A stretch of DNA of 64,000 bases from Actinostola sp. cb2023 (GCA_033675265.1 JAUJYZ010000412.1:310001-374000), one strand, 5' to 3'; positions 44,633 through 57,791 are shown, counted from the first letter of the stretch. The notes: generated from the letters alone by a model not told the origin. Translations and numbers: made by a program.

Positions 44633-45524
44633 TTAAGGTAAAAGAAATACGAATGACCATTGTTAAAACGAAATTTGCCGCACCCACAGCTGAAAAAAGG
44701 ATGTTAGAGCTCGGTTTAAATGAAGAAGATCTAAAAAATATTTACACTAACCCTTTCAATGCGACCAGGGAAATAAAACTATCAATGTTTCAATTCAAAA
44801 TTAATCATACCATCTTAGCCACAAATGATACATTATATAAATATAAGCTCTCTGACACTGAAATGTGTCCGTTCTGCAAAGTTGAACGGCATACAATTCA
44901 ACATTTCTTTGTTAATTGCGATAAAGCAATGAGCTTCTGGAAGCACTTCCAGAAGTGGTGGTTTGAAAGAACAAAGGAAAACTCAAAATAACCCACATAT
45001 TATACGGCTTTTTTGAGACCACAAAATATAGGAAACTACTTAACCACGTCCTGATAATAGCTAAATATACACAATACATCGCATTCATCAACAACGGTGA
45101 ATACACGTTTGACAGTTTCCTTGTTCTTCTTCAAAAGAAAGCAATGATAGAAGAAGAAAATCTACGTATGAAAAGCCACACAAATAGTGTTAAAAAGAAG
45201 CAAACGCAACTAAAGATCTTACTAGAATCCTCTTAAATACCCATAGTCTGCGACAATAATTTATTAGTATGTAGTCCTTGTTGTATGTTAGTGTTCAGTT
45301 TTTGTTTCACTATCTTTCAATTACACACAAGCAAATAATTAATGTACTTATAGTCTAGTATATCATATAAATGTAATACCTTGTTGTGTAATCATAAAAT
45401 TAAGTCTATAATCTACAATTTAAAAAAACATACTGTAATTAAGAAAGTGCAAATTGCAATAAACGTATTTAAAATAAAAATAAATAATAATAATAAATAA
45501 ATTTAAAAAAACGAGTATTGAACG

Positions 45525-46440
45525 TGTTGTGAGTGTGCGCTGATCAACAGTACCGTGGGCTCACAAAAATCATCTCCACATACCCACAAACTCCGTGAAA
45601 TGCAGTCGAGATTCTCGTTGCATCCACATAGGTGCCCAGATCCCACACGACCACACATGACACAGGAACTCCGTCAAGATTAGTTTCGCTGCTCGCTACG
45701 CTCGCAGCAAAAATCATGTGACCACTAAAGCACTTGTGGGAATTGCAGCAAGCTGTCAACAGCACTCACGCAACATACTTTCCACAAAGATTCAGATGCG
45801 AAGAAAGTATCCACAAATCGTAACTGCTCACTCAAAACATCCTTGAATAACGATGCTAACTAAACCACACACGGTCAAAGTGCTCGTATTTTCCGCCAAC
45901 AGTATCTTTGTTTTCCTGCGTTGTTGTGTTACGAACGCTACGAACTGTAAGGCGATCTTCTTTTGAATGCCATTTATATGTCATCAGGTATTGGATCACA
46001 TATTTGTGGTGGATTATCCACGCTTGTGTAAACAAAGGCGCCACTTGATTTGAAAACTCTTTTGCCTTTTATTTCGGAAACAAAATAGCTATGAATCAAG
46101 CGCACATTTTGAGTTCCCGGTCAAAGGGATTTTATCCAAGTTAGCTGAAATTTGGTAGACACTTTGGGCCGGGTCGCATTATACGAAATTTTGGTCAATT
46201 TTAGTTTACATAAGGATTAAAATCTGTCATCACGACGTGTTTCCTAGTGCGACCGCACTTTTTCCTGTTCACAGATAATTTGAAAATCGGCCAAAACATC
46301 AAAGACGCCGTAATGCAGAAGTGCGGCTGCCTGATTTTTCCAAATTTTGCCTAAACAAAAGAAATCACAGCGGGGACTGTCAACGCTTGTCAGTTAAATG
46401 GACCACAGAGTCCCTCGATGTAGAAAGCGCGATGTAACTA
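45525..46440. other. no gene; diverged repeat shared with 16.3-16.7 kb
   Basis: Follows the LINE. GCAAGCTGTCAACAGCACTC (about 45749) and GTCAAAGGGATTTTATCC (about 46121) recur in diverged form at about 16284 and 16643, so an old repeat lies here. No coding region is recognised. Confidence 0.5.
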
Positions 46441-47236
46441 GAGAACAACGATCTTCCAGTGCTCAACAATGGATGGACGTGGTTATTACAATCCCTACAA
46501 TTACCCTTACATGCCAAGTGCAGCTTCTTTACAGTCAGGAAATATTCCCTTTATACCATCTCAAGGGTATCTACCTGCCGTAAACCCTCCAGCAGCCTCG
46601 TAAAACATTACGTACAACTGTCCGTCTACATCAAGTTGTAGAGCAAGAGACTCCACGAACGAAAAAGACCTATGATAAGTGGACTCAAAATCAGCAGCAA
46701 TTATTGGTCAGTCTCTGGGCAGAAAAGCACGAAGACATCGAAAGCAAAGACTCAAGGAAAGCGTGAAGATTCAGAGAACAACAGATAAATATCAAAAGAA
46801 GATGAAGTATCTCATCGATCGGTGCAAGATCGCAAAAGACTGAAATAGCAAGCAGTCAGGAGGGCACAAGAGAGAATCTCCATTTTACCACGAGATCAAT
46901 GAAGTCCTTGGATGTCGAGATATTGTTACTCTTCACCACGTGGCCGATGTAGGAACAAGCGCACACTCAGACAGCGAGGAAAGCGAAGAAGCCCAACCAG
47001 AAAACGCAAGAACAGAAAGAAAGAAAAGCAAAAAGAGGAGAAAGGCTGAACAGAACGATGACGAGGAGAGGGAAATGCTAAGAACATCATTTGATGGCCT
47101 CAAATAACAGAGGGAAAACATGAACAAATTAATGAAGAATTTTACACGAACGCAAGGTGAACAGTCGCAAACAATGGATGCTTTAGTAGGAGCCTTGACA
47201 AGTTTTCTACAGAACACTAGTAACAACAACAATTAA
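46441..47236 (+). pseudogene. SANT/Myb-like DNA-binding protein pseudogene
   Basis: The frame opens with MDGRGYYNPYNYPYMPSAAS near 46470, meets a TAA near 46600, and reads in pieces a Myb/SANT-like trihelix: a W-containing KWTQNQQQLLVSLWAEKHED segment, DKYQKKMKYLIDRCKIAKD, SPFYHEINEVLGCRDIVTL. An acidic-then-basic linker and a C-terminal helix (GEQSQTMDALVGALTSFL) ending in Asn-rich NNNN and TAA follow. TGA in place of a Trp codon at 46842 and a frameshift near 46690 inactivate it. Such proteins accompany Harbinger-type and other invertebrate transposons. Confidence 0.7.
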
Positions 47237-47248
47237 AAAAATATATAT

Positions 47249-47317
47249 ATATGAGGACTGTTTTCTTAAAAGGAGTCTTCTTGACGAAGACCCGTTTTGT
47301 AATAACAGTCCTCATAT
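47249..47317. repeat. 69-bp terminal-inverted-repeat mini-element
   Basis: ATATGAGGACTGTT at the left and AACAGTCCTCATAT at the right enclose 41 bp. It directly follows the SANT/Myb stop codon and may act as an RNA hairpin or be a tiny MITE. Confidence 0.55.
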
Positions 47318-49205
47318 TGCAAAGACGACAAGATAAGTAGTGTTACCGTTCATCACTACATGCAACATGGAAAGACAATTCCAGAAGACTACACCATAGC
47401 ACGACCTAACACCACATCATCGGGCAGTGAGAGTGAAAGTGAAAGGCCTAGAGGGTGAAGGTGTCCTTTATAATGAGCCACTGTTAGGTACGGGAAGGGG
47501 GGTCTCATCACTACAATGTGGATTATGAGAGGGGGGCTGCTCGCCATTTTCGTGCTTTAAAGGGCATCTTGGCAAACTTTATCCCCCCCTACATTATATA
47601 TTCCTACACACTGAAATAATTCACTTTGACCAATGAATGACATGTATGCAAAGCTAAGTTATGGTGTTCCATCCCCGCCAAAATTCGATTGTTCTATTTG
47701 ACATTGTACTTTTTGTATTTTGGGCTACATTTCCCATTCGACATTTGACATGGCGTATTTTGTACACACACTTCAGCATTGCATATTATACTTTTCAATT
47801 GCGATTTACATTTAACATTCACACAACTGCATTCACACGACTGCGTAGCACCCAATCTAGGTTTCCGTGGTTTCTGTTGTTTATTGTTACCTTGTGATAA
47901 CTTGGGCACCACTTTTAATAAACAATACAAGTAAACGTTCAACATTCAACATTACACTTGTGTCGACTTTTACTATTTTGCTTCGCGCAATTTTGACTTG
48001 AACAGTTAAGAGGCTGTCCGTGTAAGAACGGATAAGGTAAATTCCGGCCCCTGCCCGATTTCCCTATTTTTTTCGGTGAAAGACAACCATTATATGTAAT
48101 GAACAAAAATCATATTTATTTGGATCAATTGTTTTTTTTAAATATTTTCTGAGATGGTTTTCGAAGTTACCTCAAAACCGGAAATGGTATCATCCGAATC
48201 CGAGACATTTAACTATAAATGTCGAGCACTCCCAAAACCTAACGCCATATCCAAACAATTTGAGTATATTACCTGTCAAAGTTCAATCCTTTTACTTTCA
48301 TTTAAGGCTATAACAACTGAATTCTATAACATTTTGACTGAGTTATACATTTTCTTGTATGCCTTGTGAAAGACGCCGATGAACGTAGAAAGTGACATAC
48401 CCGTAATAAAAAACCGTTTTCTTAAAAGTGGGGCCTGATCTGGAATCAAGTCTATTGTAAACCAAAAGTCCTATAAGACCAGTTTACTAAAATATCGAAT
48501 AAAATCTGTGGGCACTCTCACTTCCGCGCCACAGACAGCTCCCAAACATTCGTGATTTTGATCGAAATCGAAGATAACGCGCTCCGACCGATAGACTAAT
48601 TCTCTAATCAGAAAATGCTGCAAAATATTCTAAAAGCTACTAAATGTTCGGTTTTGAAGTACAAAGAACAAAGAAATACTGTCGTGTTTTGAACCTTTGG
48701 TTAGACAAAAATCTACCCATTTCTTGGTGATTTATTAGCATCATTGATTATTCATTTTGATGTCAAATATGCAAATTAGCTGGACAAGCATTATTTGGTA
48801 GTAAACGTCCTCTAGCTCAAAATGTTTTCTCCTTCAAAAAGTAAAACCTAAAAGAGAAAATAATATTTCAAAATAGTCATAAATCAATTTTTATTTCAGA
48901 CTTTCTTAAAACTCTTATTTTGTGAGTCATTCTGATCAGTTCCACGATGTGCTAATTAATGCACGTGTTGATTTTGCAAACCCCAGTTGTTCATTTCAAG
49001 TTTTGTCAAAATTACATGAACTGCTAAGTTCGAGAACACTACTCAGTAGTACTGATTGTGGAAGTCTGCCGAATGTCCGCTATTCTATCCTCGTGTTCTT
49101 TGCATGAATTACGTAAGGACTGAATGTGGTCGACCTAGTCGGGGTCTTGAGGGCCTCGTGTTGCTTACAGAATGCGACTCGAATATCTCCTCTACGATGG
49201 CCGAG
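47318..49205. other. no gene identified
   Basis: A short open piece near 47345-47456 (YYMQHGKTIPEDYTIARPN, then Ser/Glu-rich to TGA) may be the tail of another dead gene. The rest is AT-rich and without recognised features. Confidence 0.35.
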
Positions 49206-49218
49206 AAGGGCCACTTCC

Positions 49219-49397
49219 GAATTCCGACTTCTGAGTTCCGACTTCTGAGTTCCGACTTCTGAGTTCCGACTTCTGAGTTTCGACTTCTGAGTTCCGACTT
49301 CTAAGTTCCGACTTCTGAGTTCCGACTTCTGAGTTCCGACTTCTGAGTTCCGACTTCTGAGTTCCGACTTCTGAGTTCCGACTTCTGAGTTCCGAAA
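49219..49397 (+). repeat. 14-bp minisatellite
   Basis: About 13 tandem copies of TTCCGACTTCTGAG with rare variants (TTTCGAC, TCTAAG). The period is not a multiple of 3, so the long open frames across it are artefacts. Confidence 0.93.
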
Positions 49398-49534
49398 TAT
49401 TGTTCAAATCCTGAGGACTGAGTTTGATTGACAGCCACCCAAACTAAAATAATTAAATAAACCAACCTATTTTGTTTTCCAGACAGCTTTCTGAGATCTG
49501 CATAATTATATATACTTTTTTATTTGTTCTCAAC

Positions 49535-51720
49535 AGGTGCACGTTAGTACGTGCTCGGAGGTAGCGAGTCACTGTAGTGTATTTGCGCTTAGCGACAGTA
49601 CAAATCCCGACCTACGGCAACAGTGCGACCACCAACACGATGAGCTCTGCGAGCAGTGTGAAAACCTAAGCTCAGCCATCGAAAGCATTTCAACAGCAGT
49701 GGAACAGGTCACGTTCACAACAAATGATGACAGAGATGAAGCCGTGTATCTTGCCAAGTCAGCTACGCTGGCCGTTAGCTCGTGGAAGTGCCACTTACTG
49801 AGATCAGCGCACCAAGACCAAGCTCGTTTGGATGTCATCGCTGCCCTTAACAACGAGACCGTGTTCATTGGCAACGACTGGGCAATGAAGTTTTTGCCCC
49901 AGCGATACAGAGAGTCCCAAACTGACTGGTTTGGAAAACGCGGCATATCGTGGCATATATCCGTTGCATACCGGCGAGTGGACGGCGAGCTGAAGTGGGA
50001 AGGTTTTATTCACGTGATCCAGTCCTGCAGCCAGTCAAGTGCAGCTGTCATTTACCATAATGCGCCATGTGCTTGACACGCTGAAGAAGGAGCACCCAGA
50101 CATTACCAAGGCGTACTTCCGACAGGACAACGCGGGTTGTTACCACTCGTCCAGCACGATAATGGCGTGTCGTGACCTAGCAACCCACACCGGTATCCAT
50201 GTGGCGCGTATCGATTTCAGCGACCCGCAAGGCGGAAAGGGAGCAGCCGATCGGCTAGTGGCGACTTGTAAATCCCACATCAGAACATATATCAATGAGG
50301 GTCACGACGTGTGCACCGCAGCTGACATGAAGGATGCGCTGCTGTCCAACGGAGGCCTGAAAGGAGTGCGAGTGGCTGCCATAGACACGATCTTAGAGAT
50401 CCCAGAAACTTCGTGCACGATCAAGGGCATCACGAAACTCAACAACTTCGAGTTCAGTGCCACAGATGCCATCACATGTTGGCGTGCCTATGGTGTTGGC
50501 CAAGACACAACCATCCAAACAGACAAGCTAACATCCGGTGAGTACAACTAATAGCATAAAGCGATAAATGAAAATAAGGCAAGACACAATCTAAACTGAT
50601 CAGTGATTTTTTTAAATCCATCGCCGCTAAATCGCCGGGCGATTTTTGGTTGCAATAAAATCGCCGACAAAATCGCCCGTGTAAACGGCTCTTGCCAGGG
50701 ACAAGCAATCGACCAATCAATCAATGTTTGATGCATGTTTGATCACTGCACTTAACTAAGAACAGGACAAAAGTGGTTCGCATGCATACATTTACTCGTA
50801 TCTTGTTTTCAAATATTCCAGAGCCCGATATTGGTTGTCTTGAAACATCGTTCTCTCCTGGAGATTTCCGTTCCTTTTCTGTATCGTTCAAAGCAAAGAA
50901 GAGTAGCGCTGTGACAGTCCCGGAAGCAGAAGGGAGTGAGTTGTCCAAGGCGAATGTCGATGATCTGGAGGGTAGTGCGGGTGTGTATAACTGTCCCCAG
51001 GACGGATGTACGCGTTGTGGGCACTGGACAAGCACCTCTCCTTGGAACAATGCAGCAAGTCCTCATGGATTTGGCCAAAGTTGGCTACAAGTCGCGATTA
51101 GAGGAAGGTGTGAGCGCATTACCAACCATCAAGGCCTCTATGCATTCTCTATCCAGTGATCAGAGTCTAAACGGCGTTCCCGCGAAAGAAGGCTGGGCAC
51201 TCCGAACAACAAAAAAGGCTTACCGCTTCAGCGAAAAGCAAAAAAGCTACCTTCTCGCCAAATTTCGAATCGACCAGACGACCGGCCGAAAGCTAGATGG
51301 CGAAGTGGTCGCCCGAGAGATGAGACGCAGCCGTGGGCCAGATGGTGCAAGATTATTCATGGCATCAGAATTCCTCTCGGCAACTCAGATTGCCTCCTAC
51401 TTTTCGCGCCTCAATGCCGCAGCACGCCAGCGTGACCCGACGAGATGGACATCCAGACAGGTAATGAAGAGGCGAATTTCGCATGTGCCAGAAGTATGGT
51501 GGAAAGTAGCGAGCCCCAGCACCCTATTGTCTACGATCAATATGATCTGTGCGCGATGGGTGATGCAGAGCTGAAGAGTTTCAAGTTGCCGACGCTACAG
51601 CGCATGTGCGAGGATCTAGGGCTGGATATTCCGTCACGCCCCGTGCGCAAGAGAGCTCCGTACCTCGGCTTGCTCAAAGACCTTGTCAGCAGCTGTACAT
51701 GCCGCCATGAGGGACACTAA
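49535..51720 (+). pseudogene. second G-type transposase relative, GC-rich (locus H)
   Basis: It follows an AG acceptor at 49533-49534. It encodes a Cys/His block (CSEVASHCSVFALSD, CDHQHDELCEQC), NDWAMKFLPQRYRESQTDWF, GKRGISWHISV, a frameshift near 50042, FRQDNAGCYHSSSTI, FSDPQGGKGAADRL and YINEGHDVCTAADMKDAL. An intron (about 50537-50820) precedes a finger-like YNCPQDGCTR. Then come YRFSEKQKSYLLAKFRI, EFLSATQIASYFSRLNAA, and, after a frameshift near 51445, PIVYDQYDLC..LKSFKLPTLQRMC to the stop at 51720. It matches the G protein block by block and is visibly more GC-rich than its surroundings. No TIRs were found around it. Confidence 0.75.
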
Positions 51721-52724
51721 AAAGTAGTAGTAGTAGCGCGTTTCCTTCTATGGTCATTCAACGCGTTGTTTATTTCTATGCGTAGAATGCGTAGTTCCAG
51801 TTAATCTCCTCAGTTCTGACATAATTAACATAAATACTATGGTCCTGATGGGTTTTTTTTTTTTCTACATCGGAAATTTAACGAATCATATGCTGAGACA
51901 CTGTGAGGGAATGGGAACTACGCAATCCTCGAATACATCCTAAACGAAATCGCAACGAAGTTTGAAAAATTATGGATATATTTGACGTGAACAAAAAAAA
52001 TGTATCTTAGGCCTAGGCCTAGGCCTATTTCCTTTTTCAAACAGTTGAAAATATTTTCGCTGGCGGGCTCAGTACGATTTTTGTACGGTATTGAGCATTG
52101 CGTGACAAGAGACTCTCGCGTTACTTTTGCAGCGGGGTCAGTAAAATATCAGTGAAATCTGTTGACATTTATTACAAGATCTTTGACATAAACTGGAACT
52201 GACTCGGTTGGAGCTGCTCGAAGAGGAATTAATTTGCGGCTATTGGTATGCTATACGTCGGAGTTTTCACTGATATAAACACAACACAAACTATAAATGT
52301 AATAAACCAGCTCGCAAGCAAACTGTAGCCGATCAAACCTCTTGGCAAACGGCCCAGATTTCAGAAACTCTTCTACATTTGATGTTCTTTTGCAGTTAGT
52401 AGTATCAGAGTTTCTATATTAGCAAAAGCTTAGCCAATATTTTGTAAGACAGTGTCGTGATGCTTTGTCGGCGATACTTGTTTGTTGACATTTAGTTGAT
52501 AATTATGACGAATGAATTCATCTGATTCATCAAGCCTAATACAATCAATCCTAGAGACTTCTGACTTCAATATCACATTCTGTGGGATTTAAAACAGGTT
52601 AGAAATAGAGAATATTTAGGAAGCTTCAAGAGCGCTAACCGGTTCGCATTGAATGCAAATTACCAAATGACGTCATTTTCGTCTCGAAAGTTTAAGTCAA
52701 TTTGATCATTACCACCACTCAGAC
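51721..52724. other. no gene identified
   Basis: Contains an AGTAGTAGTAG run, a T run at about 51856, and a short palindromic CCTAGGCCTAGGCCTA word at about 52012. Otherwise featureless flank of element E. Confidence 0.4.
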
Positions 52725-52904
52725 TTGGTCTATGGAAAGCCGTTACTGCCAAAAGGCATTCAGTTTCCACTTGCCTGTTCAAATGGTTTTTGTTAGTACT
52801 GAATTACACATACTGGTTGTTGAGGTCCCTATGTGTACTGTCGAGTTCCATCAAATGATGTCGAGACGGATTTTTATGTCCGAGTTTTATTTTTCGCTAG
52901 AGAG

Positions 52905-52976
52905 TTTTCTTGATTTCTCGACGAGTTTCTAGTGATTTCTCGACGAGTTTCTAGTGTTCTCAACGAGTTTCTTGAC
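52905..52976 (+). repeat. 22-bp minisatellite in left TIR of E
   Basis: About three copies of TTTCTCGACGAGTTTCTAGTG. The inverted counterpart in the right TIR (63612-63775) has seven or more copies. Confidence 0.85.
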
Positions 52977-53116
52977 TCTAATTACACAGGAAGCCCAATG
53001 TGTTCGCGAGAATGTATTTCGCGGGCTTCCTTTGTATAATCCATGGGTCTTTGCGAGCGATTTACCACGTGAGCGTGAGCTTTGACGAGCTTTGACGCCA
53101 TTGTTGCTCAGGCAAG

Positions 53117-56112
53117 ATGAATCATATTATTCGAAAACTTATGGACAATATTAGTAGTTTAGGAAAAGAGCTTGAACAGAAAACCGAAAAAAGACATGCA
53201 GTTAATCAAGAGGTTTCAAGAGCTTTTAATAGGGGAAGTAGGACTGGGAGTTCACAGCCAGCCTGGAACAAGTTCATCAACAACTACAAGTCCATCATCA
53301 TCAAGCAGTTCATCGATCGGCGTGCAGTCAACGTCAAGTGAAGTTAATCAAATAAGCAGCAACAGAAATAGTGCTCCGAAATTCCGACTGGCATACAACT
53401 TTATGAGAGGCAGTAAAAGACAGCAAAAGACACCCAAGCAAAGCACTAAACAACCAAGTGGTACTTTTGTAAAAGACGTAATATTGCTCGGTGGTCCTGA
53501 GGAAGACAAGGTGCCCCGTCAAAGCGCTCGCGTTTGGCTTTTTGAAAATAACCACATTGTCTCTGGGCTAATATTCGTAAGGAGTGGGACTTTTTAACTC
53601 TGTGCGACTACCTCAAGACCTTATATCCAACGAAACTTGGAGAATTCGACGACATTCAAATTTTAATGCCAGTTCATTCCAAGTTACTGCCTCCCAATCT
53701 TGCTCCTGGACAGCAGTTATCAGGATTCATGTTGCAGAAGATATTTAAAGACAGGCCAATATACATTAGACCCAGTAAGCACATTCTTGACCTTCTTCCA
53801 CCCACCAAGAAAAGAAAGTGTGAATATGAGGTAAATGACAAGCCATGCTGTTGCCTGCATATACAGTTATGAATATGCAATGGTTAATTATTTTATATTG
53901 GGTAATTTTTTTTTCAGGCTCAAGGGGGGGGGGGGGGGGGTTGGGGATAATTTTTTTTCAAATAACTAATTAATATTATTGATAGTAACATGCAAATATA
54001 TGCAAAGCAAAGTGTAATTTAAAATATATATATTGTGTTTAAGACATATGACATAACATATGACATAACAGATGAAGAAGATGAAGATGAAGGAACAATG
54101 GATGAAGAGGAGATACAGGACATGGCCAAGGAAGAAATGGAATTGGAAAAGTCTCCTTTTGAAATTGAGAATATTAATTCTGAGATAAACAAGACCAATA
54201 CTGGTATGTAATGATTGGTTAATTAAACTCATTTACCAGTAGATGAGCATGGGATTAGGTGCCATAATGGTTGTTATGCTGGTGTTGCATGTCCAGGCAC
54301 AAGGAGGTAACCGTGGCAACCCTGCCACAGTACAGTGGAATATTTATCTAACCAATTTATCTAATACTGCAATCAAGCACTCATTGATACATTATGATCA
54401 GCTAAGAATGTGATTGTGCAATAAGCACATGGGGCCCCTGCCAACCAATAGGGGACCCCACATTACATATAACCTCGCACATTGCTAGAAAGAACTGTCT
54501 TGACTTTACTTTGCTTAAATTACATTTAGCCACATTAGAGGGAACTTCTAGCACCAGTGTATTACCAGCTTCAAGCAACAATATTCCATCAGCTGCACAT
54601 GGTACTGGTCAACAACCAACATGCACAGAGACAGACAATTCCTCAGCTGTGCCCATCGTTGCCATTGATGACGAAGAATCGTACATCACTCCAATCTGTG
54701 ACACCCATGATGCTAGTGATGCCAACAGTGTTTATGATGCCTTAGTAAATGAAATGAATGAAAAGGATCTCTCTGATCCTGTTGAAATCTTAAGGTTTCT
54801 TCAACAAAGTCTGATCAGAGGCAGAGCATTAGATGTTATTGATGGCACCAGTGCTTCAGAGGGTGATACCAATTACATTTGTGTAGATCGTCAAAACATT
54901 CTGGCGACAACATTTGCTGAATTGGAGTCCGTTGATGATTTTTGTAAGATATTTGAAGTTGATTTCATGGGAGAATTGGCAAAAGATCTTGGTGGGCCCA
55001 GACGAGAGTGGATTCGTTTAATGAACTTTGCAATGAGAGAGAAATACTTTGCCAAAGGTCTCAGAGAGTTTCTTGCAAATGATTATTATTATGTTGGAGT
55101 GATGATAGGTGTTGCTCTTTTACAGAATGGCCAATTACCAACTTTACTTCCATTGGATGTAATTGACAAACTGGTAATAACCCCCAATGAAGATAAATGT
55201 ATTGCCAATATACAGAAAGGGTTAAATAAATTTGGACTTACCAGAATCTTCCAAAGAAAGCAATATATTACTCCATCTGCTAAGACCCAACAATATCAGT
55301 CTGTCTGCCAAGATGCTACTTAACATTTTGAATCCAGTTTTTGCTCCAGAAGGGTCCACTGCTCACTCTAAGGAAAAGGAAATCTATGCACTTTTTGTAA
55401 AGTATGTACGACAAGTAGCAAGTGGAAGAAGAGCTCCTTTGAACTTGAGTTCAATACTGGTATTTGTAACCGGATCAGCAAAAGATCCAGTTCTTGGGTT
55501 TGCAATACAACCCACCATCACATTTGTGTGTGGACAGACAGTTACCCAGGTAATTTAATAAATATTTTAATATAATTTAATGTAAATGCTTGTTCAAACA
55601 ACATTACCATAAGTGCTTGAATAAGAACCCCCTTCCAATAAGTGCCCACCTAGAGGTATGTTGTATCCGTCCTTTGCTTTATTTGTGCCTATCATCAATA
55701 TGTATGTATGCTAATTACATAATGTAACTCAACACTACAAGGCCTAAGAATTAATAAGTGCCCCACTTGAAATAAAAGCTTCCTCTAAAGGTCCAAAAAT
55801 GTAAAATTGACATCCAGGGCACTTATTCGAGCATTTACAGTACTAGCTAGTACTCTAAAATGAAACTCTTATAAATGAACATGGGTTTCCCATGTGAAAG
55901 ATTCATTTGATTTTTGCTGATGAATTTGTTACTGATTTTAGGGAACAGAACCAGAAGAGTCAACGGATGTGTGCTATATACCAACAGCACACACATGCAC
56001 TAATAACATGAGTCTTCCAAGAGGTCCATTGTTGGCAAAATTACCACCTGAAGAAAAGTTGTTTGAGATGTTTGACCTTGCATTTTCAAACAACCATTTT
56101 GGTATCATGTAA
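53117..56112 (+). pseudogene. HECT-domain E3 ubiquitin ligase-like gene of element E
   Basis: Exons about 53117-53830, 54044-54203, 54530-55549 and 55942-56112 join in phases 0, 1 and 0 with GT/AG borders. The N-terminal part has a Ser/Thr-rich linker, FVKDVILLGGPEEDKVPRQS and IQILMPVHSKLLPPNLAPGQ, then an acidic exon. The HECT part has a DFMGELAKDLGGPRREWIRL block, EKYFAKGLREF, FVKYVRQVASGRR and the active-site Cys region PTAHTCTNNMSLPR. HECT ligases accept ubiquitin on that Cys and pass it to a substrate. Frameshifts near 53566 and 55262 break the frame, and the N-terminal start is uncertain because two frames overlap. It resembles the G2E3-like HECT genes repeated in invertebrates. Confidence 0.78.
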
Positions 56113-57345
56113 TTTGTTAAGGTTTTCTCAAACATTTTCATCAAAAGTTTGTGTGCATACAAATGTTTGAAAATTTGGCCAGGCTTAAGTGTCATTGTCA
56201 GAGAAAACAGGGCGGGGCCAAAATATGGGGATCAGCCGATTCTCTCTATCTTTTGTCCACTAAAAGAATATCCCATATGATGATGAACTGTGGTATTTAA
56301 AGTTTGGTCGACCTTTATTTTTTTGAGATTGACCACCCCCCTCCGTTTTTGACTTCTTGCACGGTCTATGATGCCTAAATCTTAGCCTAAACTTGACGAT
56401 CCAAAAAGTGAACATTACCTAGCCGCTGCCGAATTTTATGTTTCGACAGGTAAACTTAGCCTATAAAGAAGCTGTTTTAAAGAGTACAGTCCAATCCGAC
56501 GAGTTGTACAAAATTGACACAGTTTTGAAATTTGCATATCAAACTCATTCGATTGAAGATCGTAAAATGGGTCATCTTTGAAAATCATTTTCTTGAAAGT
56601 GCGGCAGTTATTTTCAAAATAAATTACAGTCTGCAAAAGTACTATGCCTGAATATTAAGAAAAAGTAAAGTTACAATTGGGATCTCAAATTCCTTGGATG
56701 TGAGTCGCCTCCAAAGTTGACACAAATCACGCCCGAAATGTGTTTGTTCGAGCGAAATATTTACTTCCGGTCGACACGGCATGGCGTGACTCTCTCTATT
56801 TTCGACAAAAAGTCGCTGTTAATGTCATTACTGCACCTTTTGAGCGATAATTAAACTCAAATTGATGGAATTTAGATAGATTTGACGAAGTTTACACTAT
56901 AATGAAGTCCATATAAATATTTTATTGCATTCCTGACAACCTTTCATTTGTTTTGGTTGTGCTACATCGCTACATGCAGATGTTTACGAGAAAAATATTA
57001 CTTTACTGATCGGTCTTAAAGACAGTAATAGGCAAGAACATATAGCAGAATAAAAGGTATGTTGACTAAATTTGCCATAAAATAGTGTGTGTACCTTTCT
57101 ACGTGTACAAATGTTGTCTTGTCACGGACAGTGTCACACAACAAGGTCAAACTGAAAAAGGATCATTGTTTTTATTTTTGTTTTCAATTGAATATCGCTG
57201 TTACCTTTAACGTAAGGCTATTATTATTTCTAACCTTGGTAATAAGCGTAAATTTTGCTATTTAATAAACAATTGAATGAGTTGTGATTATGCAAGACTG
57301 AATGAGCTGTCAATTTGACTCATGTCAGTAATCAGCAGAGTTTGA

Positions 57346-57791
57346 TTGTGCAATCCGCATTTATATTCGACAATGGCTGTAGAAGTAAGTTGCTCGTTTG
57401 TATCGGATAATTCTCCATGTGGTCTCATTGGTTTAGCTACTACGCTAGTCCCGTTATCTGCATGTACTCAGGACATGACGCCTCATCTTGTAAGTCTACA
57501 AGTGACTGGAAAACGAGGACTGGGAAAGACAGTACTCTCCGAAAAGGATCTAATCTTGAATCGTGCAGGATTGTTTGATTTGACAATTGAACAAGCAGAA
57601 GCAATGACAATCTGCCCAAAACATCGGAAAAACCTCACTACTGATTGGCAAGGTCGTAAAAGTCGTGTTTGTACTGATCCTATTCACGAAGGTCCGAGAA
57701 AACAGATACAACTTCCTTGTCGAGTCAATGCATCGATGTCCTTAGAAATCCATCAGATGTTGAACGCTGTACGTTGTGCCGATTGGTTCCG
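57346..57791 (+). CDS. N-terminal exon of a G-type transposase relative (in C2)
   Basis: Translates identically to the C1 exon at 35949-36394, with the same GT donor. See that entry for motifs. No core follows it here either. Confidence 0.6.

Larger units (their letters stand above)
27304..45235 (+). pseudogene. LINE ORF2 (APE endonuclease, reverse transcriptase), in three pieces
   Basis: Piece 1 (27304-29625) starts inside the APE domain: a frameshift near 27350, then FHVTIDEVHFTLCNVYLP, LIGGDFNCPL, FSWRDKAVKFQSRLDYFL and PHSDHSAVS, the last carrying the catalytic SDH motif. Reverse transcriptase follows: NNKSPGTDGLTTEFY, a frameshift near 28640, AMFLDFRKAFDTIEW, GVRQGCPLSG and LSQYADDT (catalytic DD). 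Piece 2 (43602-44070) and piece 3 (44637-45235) give ALKIYWIKRL-type and CPFCKVERHTIQHFF sequence, a Cys/His cluster near the C-terminus. Stops at about 27665 and 28118 and the G and F insertions inactivate it. Confidence 0.82.
26426..45510 (+). mobile_element. L1-like non-LTR retrotransposon, full length but interrupted
   Basis: Bounded by a target duplication ACGAGTATTGAACG at 26412-26425 and 45511-45524. It has a 5' UTR of about 150 bp, ORF1, ORF2 and an A/T-rich tail (45470-45510). Without element G (29630-43595) and MITE F (44075-44632) it is about 4.6 kb. ORF1 architecture (coiled coil, RRM-like, basic C-terminal domain) and ORF2 with an APE endonuclease place it in the L1/Tx1 group. 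Frameshifts and a deletion make it inactive. Confidence 0.88.

Noticed and set aside
49219..49397. CRISPR-like array
   Set aside because: Units are contiguous 14-mers without spacers, in a eukaryotic context.
49192..49407. Regular 71-residue repeat protein on the minus strand
   Set aside because: It only reads through the 14-bp minisatellite; the other frames are equally open.
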